Assembly: GCA_016839865.1 (NCBI GenBank) | Contig: JAEOTN010000119.1 | Span: 1 to 7,814, forward strand | Source: Promethearchaeota archaeon | GTDB taxonomy: Archaea; Asgardarchaeota; Lokiarchaeia; Sigynarchaeales; MK-D1 | Length of the DNA: 7,814 bases | Direction of reading: 5' to 3' | Shown here: in pieces, positions 1 through 5,627 of the stretch | How the letters are laid out: the number at the start of each line of letters is the position of its first letter | Position numbering within the stretch: position 1 is the stretch's first letter | Position numbers and translations under genes: made by a program | The notes under the pieces: model-generated | What the model saw: only the letters and a program-made list of their open reading frames with translations | Told to the model about the DNA's origin: nothing | Database searches by the model: none

Positions 1-825
1 ACTGTTATTGATGCCGCAATTCTACTTGGAGTAATGGTCGGTGAGGATTCTAAAGATAAATCTACATTAGGTAATGATACAAAAAAGTATTCAGATTATA
101 CCCAATTCCTACTATCCGACGGATTGAAAGGGGCTAGAATAGGTGTTGCTCGGAATTTCTTTGGATTTAGTAGGTATGTGGACGAGTTAATGGAACAAGC
201 AATTGATAAGATGAAAGAATTAGGAGTAATTATCGTCGATCCTGCGAATGTAGAACATAGTGATGAATATGGAGATGATGAGTTCAATATTCTATTGTAC
301 GAATTCAAACAAGATATGAACGCTTATCTCACTAAATATAAGTCTAATCTTCAGTATTCTACCCTAAAAGAATTAATTGAGTACAATGAGAAAAATAAAG
401 ACACAATTATGCCATATTTTGATCAAACTTGTTTTGTAAAAGCAGAAGAAAAAGGACCTCTAACTGATGAGGATTACACTAAAGCCCTTGAAAAAGCACA
501 GAGACTTGCAGGAAAGGAAGGCATTGATGCTACTTTAGAGAAACACAAATTGGATGCAATTATCGCACCGAGTGGTGGTCCAGCATGGATAGTGGATTTA
601 TTGAATGGTGATAACTCTATCGGAGGAAGTTCTTCACCCGCTGCAGTGTCAGGCTATCCAAATATAACCGTGCCATTAGGATACATTTTTGGATTACCTG
701 TAGGTATTTCCTTCTTTAGCACAGCATATCAAGAACCTACTCTATTGAAGTTAGCGTTCAGTTTCGAACAAGCAACGAAACATCGTAAAGCACCTCAATT
801 CCCAGAAACGATAGAGTTAGACTGA
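1..825 (+). CDS. Amidase-signature family hydrolase, C-terminal 274 residues (5' end outside window)
   Basis: The open frame runs to the first base of the window (TVIDAAILLGVM...), so the ATG at 34 is internal and the gene is cut by the window edge. The visible opening matches the amidase-family segment that follows the catalytic core, where TVxDAAxLLxxMxGxD is typical. Near the end are the family's LDAIIAPSGGPAW strand (about nt 550-590), GGSSSPAAVSGYPNITVPLG (about nt 622-681), then GLPVGISFF and an FEQATKHRKAP tail, all characteristic of amidase-signature enzymes. The Ser-cisSer-Lys triad and glycine/serine-rich signature lie upstream and cannot be checked. The tail resembles stand-alone amidases that hydrolyse carboxamides or peptide amides more than GatA of the tRNA-dependent amidotransferase, but the substrate is unknown. 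No GatB- or GatC-like gene is adjacent. It converges on the propeller gene with only 3 bp between stop codons. Confidence 0.9.
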   Translation, partial: TVIDAAILLGVMVGEDSKDKSTLGNDTKKYSDYTQFLLSDGLKGARIGVARNFFGFSRYVDELMEQAIDKMKELGVIIVDPANVEHSDEYGDDEFNILLYEFKQDMNAYLTKYKSNLQYSTLKELIEYNEKNKDTIMPYFDQTCFVKAEEKGPLTDEDYTKALEKAQRLAGKEGIDATLEKHKLDAIIAPSGGPAWIVDLLNGDNSIGGSSSPAAVSGYPNITVPLGYIFGLPVGISFFSTAYQEPTLLKLAFSFEQATKHRKAPQFPETIELD

Positions 826-828
826 GTC

Positions 829-2373
829 TTATTTCTTTCGTTTTTTATTTCTGATCACAACAACCACAGCTGTACTAATAGCCAGTATTATACCAATTAT
901 TGGAAATCCTGGAATAGTTCTTGGGATAATAGATCCTAAATTGGATAAATTGAGTTTTCCTACTAATCCATCTGCTGTTTCTGAACCACTGAGAGTCGTA
1001 TAGATCCCATTCAATAATGGAAAATCATTGGAAATTGTGGTACCTGCAATGTAACAATACCCATTTGAATCAACACAAATTGATTCTCCGTTATCAGGTC
1101 CTGAACCTCCTAAATACGTGCTGAATTCTAGGTTACCATCAGAAGTGAATTTCATCAACACCATATCGACCATTCCATTGAACTTTCTATCATATCTTCC
1201 TTTAACTGGAAACTTTTCTGAAGATGTTGTCCCAAGAAGAAAGCAATTTCCAGTAGAGTCTACAGTAATACCCTTGCAGTAATCGTCATTTATCCCTCCA
1301 ATATAGGTGCTGAATACGATTTGGTTATTCGTATCAAGTTTTGTAACAAAAATATCGGAGATATGATGGGGGGAATTATAAGTATCATCATAAGCATTAA
1401 CTGTGGGGAAATCTGATGAAATAGTACTACCAGTAATGAAAATATTTCCGACACTATCAACTGCTATATCTTCAATGTAATCTTCGCTACTACCTCCTAA
1501 ATACGAGCAGTAGCTGATATTCCAATCTTGGGTAAATTTTGTTATAAAACCATCATACGGACCACTAATATTCTTCATAAACGCATTGGGTGTTACAAGT
1601 AAATCTTCATGGTATGATTGTCCTGAAACTACGCAAGATCCATCAATATTCAATTCAATGGCTGTAGCAGTAGTTCCACGTATAAATGTACTAAAATTCA
1701 GAGTGCCATTTGGATTTAGAATTGTTATAAATGGATCAGTGATGATACTGATAGAATCATTTATAGGATTAAACAAGGGATAATCTACTGAACTTGTGTG
1801 ACCTAAAACATAGCACAATCCTTGATCATTTACAGCGATATCTCTACAATAGTCCATATCGCTTCCTGCTAAAAAAGTACTATAATTTAAGGTACCATCG
1901 GGATTGATTTTTGTTACAAATCCATCATACATACCCCCGTGTGTATCATTGAATGCGTTTTGAGTTGGAAAGTTGACAGAGAAAGTATCTCCCGTCACAT
2001 AACAATATCCATCGTTGTCTACTGCTATACTCCAACCAACATCATAGTTACTTCCTCCCAGGAATGTGCTGTAATTTAAGGTCCCATCTAGATTTAGTTT
2101 CGCTACAAAGACATCATGCTGACCATTTATTGTTGAATCATATGCATTCTTTATTGGAAAATTGGACGATCCGGTGTGTCCTACTATGTATGTAGCACCA
2201 CTATTATCGGTCGCCACTCCTGTGATAGTATCCTCATCACTTCCTCCAAAAAACGTTAAAAATGAGGAATTTTGAATCTCTGCTGTAATACTTGGTGTAG
2301 TTAGAAGCAATATAGAACCAAAAAAAATACAAATTAGACAGAATATTGACTTAACATTTCTGAAATTATTCAT
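829..2373 (-). CDS. Secreted, membrane-anchored seven-bladed SBBP beta-propeller protein
   Basis: This 514-residue protein has a signal peptide (hydrophobic about 9-30, likely cleavage after SITA at 31), seven SBBP-type repeats of about 60 residues, and a C-terminal anchor. The repeats begin near residues 37, 102, 165, 228, 289, 355 and 418. Most read STFLGGSxxD, IAVDxxGxxYVTGxT, FPxxNA, DxFVxKLNxDGTLNY. Seven units suit one closed propeller. Blade 4 is degenerate: it lacks the LGGS loop and the usual acidic residue. The tail has IPGFPIIG (487-494), a hydrophobic helix to about 507 and RNKKRKK, as in archaeal CTERM-type surface proteins. The propeller should therefore sit outside the membrane, perhaps as a ligand-binding or adhesive surface protein; no enzymatic residues are evident. 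Cys recurs at the same strand position in five blades (124, 187, 247, 377, 440). The ATG at 2373 is fixed by GGAGG at 2381-2385. Confidence 0.88.
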   Translation of the reverse strand: MNNFRNVKSIFCLICIFFGSILLLTTPSITAEIQNSSFLTFFGGSDEDTITGVATDNSGATYIVGHTGSSNFPIKNAYDSTINGQHDVFVAKLNLDGTLNYSTFLGGSNYDVGWSIAVDNDGYCYVTGDTFSVNFPTQNAFNDTHGGMYDGFVTKINPDGTLNYSTFLAGSDMDYCRDIAVNDQGLCYVLGHTSSVDYPLFNPINDSISIITDPFITILNPNGTLNFSTFIRGTTATAIELNIDGSCVVSGQSYHEDLLVTPNAFMKNISGPYDGFITKFTQDWNISYCSYLGGSSEDYIEDIAVDSVGNIFITGSTISSDFPTVNAYDDTYNSPHHISDIFVTKLDTNNQIVFSTYIGGINDDYCKGITVDSTGNCFLLGTTSSEKFPVKGRYDRKFNGMVDMVLMKFTSDGNLEFSTYLGGSGPDNGESICVDSNGYCYIAGTTISNDFPLLNGIYTTLSGSETADGLVGKLNLSNLGSIIPRTIPGFPIIGIILAISTAVVVVIRNKKRKK

Positions 2374-2380
2374 AGGTTTT

Positions 2381-2385
2381 CCTCC
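2381..2385 (-). promoter_or_regulatory. Shine-Dalgarno site of the SBBP propeller gene
   Basis: On the minus strand GGAGG lies 7 nt upstream of the ATG at 2373, a strong match to the anti-SD sequence, and it decides the start codon of the propeller gene. Confidence 0.75.
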
Positions 2386-2435
2386 ATCAAAATTAATAGA
2401 ACATCTAATTATCAGAATGAAATGAGGGATTATCC

Positions 2436-2444
2436 TTTAAAAAA
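2436..2444 (-). promoter_or_regulatory. Possible TATA box for the SBBP propeller gene
   Basis: On the minus strand TTTTTTAAA lies about 65 nt upstream of the propeller ATG. With the usual archaeal spacing of about 26 nt, transcription would start near 2413 and leave a leader of about 40 nt containing the SD site. In AT-rich DNA such a match is only suggestive. Confidence 0.3.
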
Positions 2445-2488
2445 TTAATAGTTGTTTTATTACTTAATTTGAAAAACAATGAAATCGG

Positions 2489-2554
2489 GGGTGATACTAT
2501 GCGGAGTAACAATATTAGGTAGTACCTATTTCATGTTGATACACAGTATCACCC
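2489..2554. repeat. 66-bp nested inverted-repeat element in the divergent intergenic region
   Basis: Outer arms GGGTGATACTATG (2489-2501) and CACAGTATCACCC (2542-2554) pair at 12 of 13 positions, the first 10 bp perfectly. Almost exactly at their centre is a second palindrome, TAGGTAGTACCTA (2516-2528, centre 2522). The right arm also lies in a separate 15-nt hairpin, TGATAC-ACA-GTATCA (2537-2551), so the two folds are mutually exclusive. The hexamer TGATAC thus occurs three times, at 2492-2497, 2537-2542 and inverted at 2546-2551. The element ends about 20 bp before the TATA box of the TIR-like gene and lies 115 bp upstream of the propeller ATG. It could be a multi-site operator, a structured transcript end or a remnant of a small mobile element. 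No target-site duplication is visible. Confidence 0.65.
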
Positions 2555-2574
2555 ATACAGTATTGGTCCAAGTT

Positions 2575-2584
2575 CTATAAAAAA
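2575..2584 (+). promoter_or_regulatory. TATA box of the tandem TIR-like gene
   Basis: CTATAAAAAA is a good archaeal TATA-box match. A start site about 26 nt downstream would fall near 2605, giving a leader of about 20 nt before the ATG at 2625 with a weak AGGA (2612-2615) in it. The palindrome at 2489-2554 ends about 20 bp upstream, where archaeal activators or repressors often bind. Confidence 0.45.
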
Positions 2585-2624
2585 TGCTCGATCCCAATTA
2601 ATTCTATCAATAGGAATTTTAGTA

Positions 2625-3428
2625 ATGAATATTTTCAGCAATGTTTATTTAAAACGACAGAACACGAAGATCATGGAAGCACGTTTTCCTAAGAAATGTT
2701 TCATTTCCTACTCCGATAAAGATACCGATGCAGGGAACCTTCTAAAGAAAAAATTACAGCATAGAGGGGTTCAATCATTTAATTTTCCTCCGATAAAAGT
2801 TCCTCCTCATAAATTCAATAGTAATGAACTCATTGAAGCAATATTAGGGCATCAAGAACACATATATGTTAAAGACGGACATTCAAATTTATCCTTCTGG
2901 GTTAATTTTTCGAGAGATTATGCTTTGAGAGCACATAAGCAAGTATCTTCTTTTGATCCGGTAACGATGAAAATTGAAAAATGCCGTTTACCCCCCATGA
3001 AACTCCCGATTTTTCCATGCTATCTAGCTAATGAGTCGAAAAAACTACAAGAACTATTCACTTACATGCAAAATAGACATCTTAGCTTACATTCTTGGTT
3101 GAATACGAATGGCATAACTGCTGAAACTATAAGGGAAACGGTTGACACTGTGATTCGAAATGGTGGATTTTGCACTCTTCTCCTCACATCTACCACACTC
3201 AAATCAAAAATTGTCAAACATGAAATTAAACACATGTTAGAAACCTATCCCGATCGAATTCTCATTGGATTAGTAGATAAAATTAGTACCAGAGATATAC
3301 CAGGATTCTCTGATAGAAATCATGTTGTGCAGTTATTTGGGGATAGTAAACGACCAGAAAAACAACGATGGGATGATCTTATTGTAAATTTATACTGGTT
3401 GATATACCATCCATCCTATACATTGTGA
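2625..3428 (+). CDS. Tandem TIR-like domain protein
   Basis: I read this 267-residue soluble protein as two consecutive TIR-like folds. Unit 1 (about 23-120) opens with the TIR box-1 strand KKCFISYSDKD (23-33), an amphipathic helix (about 35-48), strand VQSFNF, then IYVKDG and SFWVNFSRDYAL (90-101). In the family's S-x-W-V-x-x-E pattern the Glu used for NAD cleavage is Ser96 here. Unit 2 (about 128-240) has PIFPCYLAN, a helix, the strand SLHSWLN (154-160), CTLLLTSTTL (183-192), SKIVKHEI (194-201) with Glu200 at the catalytic position, and RILIGLVD. TIR domains act as NADases, nucleotide-signal producers or interaction modules in immunity, so activity, if any, should come from unit 2. No other defence gene is adjacent. 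ATG at 2625 fits the TATA box; Met17 (2673) is an alternative start just before the domain. One TIR domain with a large insertion is the main alternative. Confidence 0.68.
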   Translation: MNIFSNVYLKRQNTKIMEARFPKKCFISYSDKDTDAGNLLKKKLQHRGVQSFNFPPIKVPPHKFNSNELIEAILGHQEHIYVKDGHSNLSFWVNFSRDYALRAHKQVSSFDPVTMKIEKCRLPPMKLPIFPCYLANESKKLQELFTYMQNRHLSLHSWLNTNGITAETIRETVDTVIRNGGFCTLLLTSTTLKSKIVKHEIKHMLETYPDRILIGLVDKISTRDIPGFSDRNHVVQLFGDSKRPEKQRWDDLIVNLYWLIYHPSYTL

Positions 3429-3512
3429 ATCTCTATGAATACACGTTCAAATTCTTTCTCCTATAATCAAAGGATATTGTAGCAAAAGAGAATCCTCCAA
3501 ACCATACAGAAC

Positions 3513-3521
3513 AAATATAAG
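3513..3521 (+). promoter_or_regulatory. Possible TATA box for the SnoaL-like gene
   Basis: AAATATAAG lies in the 161-bp gap after the TIR-like gene. Archaeal spacing would place the start site near 3543, giving a leader of about 47 nt that contains the SD site at 3577-3584. Confidence 0.3.
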
Positions 3522-3576
3522 TCACTTGATCCCATCATTATCGGCAATAATACTATCACAAGTCATTATTGCAATT

Positions 3577-3584
3577 GGAAGTGA
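3577..3584 (+). promoter_or_regulatory. Shine-Dalgarno site that sets the SnoaL-like start
   Basis: GGAAGTGA, one mismatch from GGAGGTGA, lies 5 nt before the ATG at 3590. It favours that ATG over an in-frame TTG at 3569, which would bury the SD site inside the coding region. Confidence 0.6.
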
Positions 3585-3589
3585 ATTTA

Positions 3590-4003
3590 ATGGAAGAATC
3601 AGAAGAAATAAAAAAAGCCTATGCAAAATCTATGGATGCGTGGGTAAACAATGATGCAGACACTTGGTTTAATTGTATATCTAAAGAGAAAGGCGTTATA
3701 TTAACGGGAACAGATCCGGAAGAATGGTTTAGAGAATACGACAATATTGTGGAGAAATTCAAACCAGGATTTGCTAATAAAAGGAACTATACGTGGTCAG
3801 GCGATATTGAAGCATTTAAAGAAGGTAGTGTGGGTTGGTTGATAGGCAAAGTGGTAATAGATTATCCCGATGGCGCCAAATTGCCATTTCGACATTCTTG
3901 TGTAGTACATGAAGAAGATGGAGAATGGAAATTAGTACAAAGCAATATAGCTTTAGAAGTTCCTAACGAGAAAACAAAAATGGTTCTCGAAAAATCGAAA
4001 TAG
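3590..4003 (+). CDS. SnoaL/NTF2-like superfamily protein
   Basis: This 137-residue protein fits a single cone-shaped NTF2/SnoaL fold. It has an N-terminal helix with the family's spacing (EEIKKAYAKSMDAWVNNDADTWFNCI, about 5-30), a strand ending at GTDPEEW (40-46), a second helix, then long antiparallel strands: YTWSGDIEAF (67-76), SVGWLIGKVVIDY (80-92), LPFRHSCVVHEEDGEWKLVQSNIALEVP (98-125). The phrase GEWKLVQSNIA matches the closing 'dGkWkivhxhxS' strand of SnoaL_3/DUF4440 proteins. Family members range from small-molecule isomerases and cyclases to binding proteins, so the fold does not give a reaction. No signal peptide is seen, so it is probably cytosolic. The start is the ATG at 3590, preceded by GGAAGTGA. 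Its own possible TATA box suggests separate transcription from the TIR-like gene. Confidence 0.78.
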   Translation: MEESEEIKKAYAKSMDAWVNNDADTWFNCISKEKGVILTGTDPEEWFREYDNIVEKFKPGFANKRNYTWSGDIEAFKEGSVGWLIGKVVIDYPDGAKLPFRHSCVVHEEDGEWKLVQSNIALEVPNEKTKMVLEKSK

Positions 4004-4040
4004 CTTATTATTTCGAATGGATGAAGGAGCATAATATTGC

Positions 4041-4048
4041 CTTTTATA
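4041..4048 (+). promoter_or_regulatory. Possible TATA box for the 67-residue protein gene
   Basis: CTTTTATA lies 64 nt before the ATG at 4113. A start site near 4072 would give a leader of about 40 nt with the SD site at 4102-4109. The 109-nt gap after the SnoaL-like gene also allows read-through transcription. Confidence 0.3.
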
Positions 4049-4101
4049 GCTAACAGATACCAACAGTGAAAATAAAATACCCAAAATGAATACAATACTA
4101 T

Positions 4102-4109
4102 GGAGTGAT
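4102..4109 (+). promoter_or_regulatory. Shine-Dalgarno site that sets the 67-residue protein start
   Basis: GGAGTGAT resembles GGAGGTGAT and its GGAG lies 7 nt before the ATG at 4113. It favours that ATG over the upstream in-frame ATG at 4086, which has no comparable site. Confidence 0.6.
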
Positions 4110-4112
4110 TGT

Positions 4113-4316
4113 ATGGCACATAGTCTGGATGATTGGTGGCAAACCCCGCTTGGAGACAACGGGATGGAATTACGAGATTTAATCGTAGAAGGATTAACTG
4201 CTCTTATGGGTCAATTGAAAGAAGAGAACCGATTGAATGAGAATTCTCAGAAATCCTTCAAACATGTCATGAAAGTGGTGGATAATGAATATAAGAAATT
4301 AGTTGACGATAACTGA
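4113..4316 (+). CDS. Small helical protein of unknown function (67 residues)
   Basis: I do not recognise the family. With the SD-supported start the protein begins MAHSLDDWWQTPLGDNG, with paired tryptophans at 8-9. It continues as two likely amphipathic helices: about 18-38 (leucine/isoleucine at 20, 23, 24, 28, 31, 35) and about 45-65 (SFKHVMKVVDNEYKKLV). It is acidic at both ends, has no signal peptide or membrane segment, and has no cysteine when started here. Such a layout suits a helical-hairpin binding or dimerising protein, but nothing indicates a partner. It lies 109 nt downstream of the SnoaL-like gene and converges on the 39-residue coiled-coil gene. Starting at 4086 would add nine residues. 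A clean SD site, a helix-compatible composition and an uninterrupted frame support it being real. Confidence 0.6.
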   Translation: MAHSLDDWWQTPLGDNGMELRDLIVEGLTALMGQLKEENRLNENSQKSFKHVMKVVDNEYKKLVDDN

Positions 4317-4401
4317 AGTTAGCTTACCTACAATCCTTTTTCATGATTTATGAGAGTATTAAGTTTACAATTGATTCGTATCGAGCTAGGGATATTTAAT
4401 C

Positions 4402-4521
4402 CTATTTCAGCTGTCTTTGGATTTTTTTCAAGATCTCGGTTTGTTCGGTCAGTTGCTCCATGATTTCATTCATAATATCCATCATTGTTATCAAAACTTT
4501 TTGCATAGTTGTGTCTACCAT
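4402..4521 (-). CDS. Coiled-coil microprotein (39 residues)
   Basis: An uninterrupted frame reads MVDTTMQKVLITMMDIMNEI and ends EILKKIQRQLK, then TAG. It has the best SD site in the window, AGGAGGTGA at 4528-4536, 6 nt before the ATG. The protein is almost entirely one predicted helix with a regular heptad: Leu10, Met13, Met17, Ile20, Leu24, Gln27, Leu31, Ile34, Leu38 at a/d positions, with one polar core position (Gln27). It has no Cys, Pro or Gly and no membrane segment. It starts 29 nt after the stop of the E2-like acyltransferase gene on the same strand, so the two are probably co-transcribed. It may oligomerise or bind a helical partner; both are inference. I know of no named family it belongs to. 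Confidence 0.66.
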   Translation of the reverse strand: MVDTTMQKVLITMMDIMNEIMEQLTEQTEILKKIQRQLK

Positions 4522-4527
4522 AACGTT

Positions 4528-4536
4528 TCACCTCCT
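4528..4536 (-). promoter_or_regulatory. Near-perfect Shine-Dalgarno site of the coiled-coil microprotein
   Basis: Minus-strand AGGAGGTGA matches the complement of a typical archaeal 16S rRNA 3' end over nine bases, with 6 nt to the ATG at 4521. Such a match in this AT-rich spacer is unlikely by chance and is the main evidence that the 39-codon frame is translated. Confidence 0.8.
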
Positions 4537-4550
4537 ATATCCTAAACGAT

Positions 4551-5489
4551 TCATTCTTCATTTTCAAGAGATTTAAAGCACCAATCCGCATCGTGACAAA
4601 AATTTACTAGCCATTGACGGAAATCATGCAAAAATCGAGTAGCAGTCCCACCGTTAACAATATCATTATCAATTGCAAGTGACAATCCCAACATATCTCG
4701 ATTTACAATTTTTCCATCGATATTATAGGGGATAGATTCCATTCCTCCAACTCCTAAACTGACTGCATGAGGAGTAATATGAACCATTTTACCCAAACCA
4801 GTTCCAAACATACCTACAGCTGTTACATTAACCGTTCCCATTGAATTTTTCTTCAAAATAGGATTATTGAACATTATCGTTAACAGGATTTTTCGAATAA
4901 AACCAGGAAAATTCGGTAGATTTTTAATTACCCATGAAATCCATCCTTTTTTCTGCTTAGTTGAGGTTGCTGTAACTTTTTTCACCTTTTGGGCTTCTCG
5001 TAACTCAGAATGCAGTTCCCAAAGTGTTTTTTTATTTGCTTTACGAAAGGTGTAACTAACGGCTCTTCTACTTCCATCGTGGATCTCTCGTTCAATATTT
5101 GTCATAACATCTACATCGTTGAAGATAAATAGCTTTTTTCCCCTCTTTGTCATTGCATTCATCGGATTTTTATGCAGCGCAATCACCCGGGAAAATACCG
5201 AGATGATGAAAGCAGTAAAACTAATAGTCTCTCCCGTTTGCTTTTTATGTTCTCGTAATTTGCGGAGTGCCTCAGTGACATCGATTTCAAATATCGCCCA
5301 ATTAGTGTTTTTCTTCTTACTAAAGGCTGTAAAATCATGAATGAGACGCGCCATATTCGGAATTTTTTCGGTTACATACCCTCGGGGATCCTCAATTACC
5401 CATTCCGATGTGCTATGTAGTTCCTTCTCTCGTTTTTTTTGAATCTGATTTTTGGCGGATTTTTCATTACCCATCCTATCATTTTTCAT
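4551..5489 (-). CDS. Stand-alone 2-oxoacid dehydrogenase E2-type acyltransferase domain, active-site motif altered
   Basis: The 312-residue protein is a catalytic domain of the E2/chloramphenicol acetyltransferase-like family (PF00198 type). It has no lipoyl or subunit-binding domain, so it is shorter than true E2 subunits. Family segments are FEIDVTEALRKLREHKKQTG (67-86), ISFTAFIISVFSRVIALH (89-106), the NPMNAM segment (108-113), FNDVDVMTNIER (123-134), GTVNVTAVGMFG (218-229), VSLGVGGMESIP (243-254) and LGLSLAIDNDIVNGGTATRFL (267-287). In that last segment the family's DHxxxDG is DNDIVNG: the catalytic His is Asn275 and the Asp is Asn279. Ordinary acyl transfer is therefore doubtful. The N-terminus (1-27) is lysine-rich. 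The start is uncertain: ATG at 5489 or, five codons on, ATG at 5474; neither has a strong SD site. It is followed by the coiled-coil microprotein gene. Confidence 0.85.
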   Translation of the reverse strand: MKNDRMGNEKSAKNQIQKKREKELHSTSEWVIEDPRGYVTEKIPNMARLIHDFTAFSKKKNTNWAIFEIDVTEALRKLREHKKQTGETISFTAFIISVFSRVIALHKNPMNAMTKRGKKLFIFNDVDVMTNIEREIHDGSRRAVSYTFRKANKKTLWELHSELREAQKVKKVTATSTKQKKGWISWVIKNLPNFPGFIRKILLTIMFNNPILKKNSMGTVNVTAVGMFGTGLGKMVHITPHAVSLGVGGMESIPYNIDGKIVNRDMLGLSLAIDNDIVNGGTATRFLHDFRQWLVNFCHDADWCFKSLENEE

Positions 5490-5508
5490 ACATATACTAT
5501 GTTCCTTG

Positions 5509-5517
5509 TATATTAAA
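5509..5517 (-). promoter_or_regulatory. Possible TATA box for the E2-like gene
   Basis: Minus-strand TTTAATATA is centred about 24 nt upstream of the ATG at 5489. Typical archaeal spacing puts transcription initiation at or just inside that ATG. The message would then be leaderless from 5489, or start translation at Met6 (5474) with a leader of about 13-15 nt. Confidence 0.4.
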
Positions 5518-5580
5518 AAAAATCAAAAAAACATAATTCTCTTGATGAACTTATTAAAAATCACCCAAAAAATTAGTAAC

Positions 5581-5588
5581 TTATATAT
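5581..5588 (+). promoter_or_regulatory. TATA box of the solute-binding protein gene
   Basis: TTATATAT lies about 40 nt before the ATG at 5628. Initiation near 5610 would leave a leader of about 18 nt carrying AGGA (5618-5621), 6 nt before the ATG. The fit of TATA box, leader and SD-like site is good. A second AT-rich stretch, CTTATAAT at 5602-5609, is too close to the gene to be its TATA box. Confidence 0.5.
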
Positions 5589-5627
5589 TTGTGATCTACA
5601 CTCTTATAATTAGGGGTAGGAAAGAGA

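Noticed and set aside
1..825. Calling the amidase GatA of the tRNA-dependent amidotransferase
   Set aside because: The catalytic region is outside the window, no GatB- or GatC-like gene is adjacent, and the C-terminal tail looks more like stand-alone amidases.
2499..2522. Seven-residue frame preceded by GGGGGTGAT, possible leader peptide
   Set aside because: The SD-like string is the arm of the inverted repeat and the frame spans the palindrome; spacing of 3 nt is too short and the length gives no statistical support.
2489..2554. Reading the nested palindrome as a definite miniature transposable element
   Set aside because: No target-site duplication flanks the arms and only one copy is in the window, so it is reported only as a repeat of unknown role.
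3569..3589. In-frame TTG start that would add seven residues to the SnoaL-like protein
   Set aside because: The ATG at 3590 has a well-placed GGAAGTGA site, which the TTG start would place inside the coding sequence; the added residues match no family feature.
3862..4159. Two antisense frames of 85 and 68 codons opposite the SnoaL-like gene and the spacer after it
   Set aside because: They overlap a recognised gene on the other strand and show no domain or SD support.
4337..4353. T5 tract and weak TCAT/ATGA hairpin after the 67-residue gene as a terminator
   Set aside because: The stem is only four base pairs and T tracts are frequent in this AT-rich DNA, so a terminator call is not supported.
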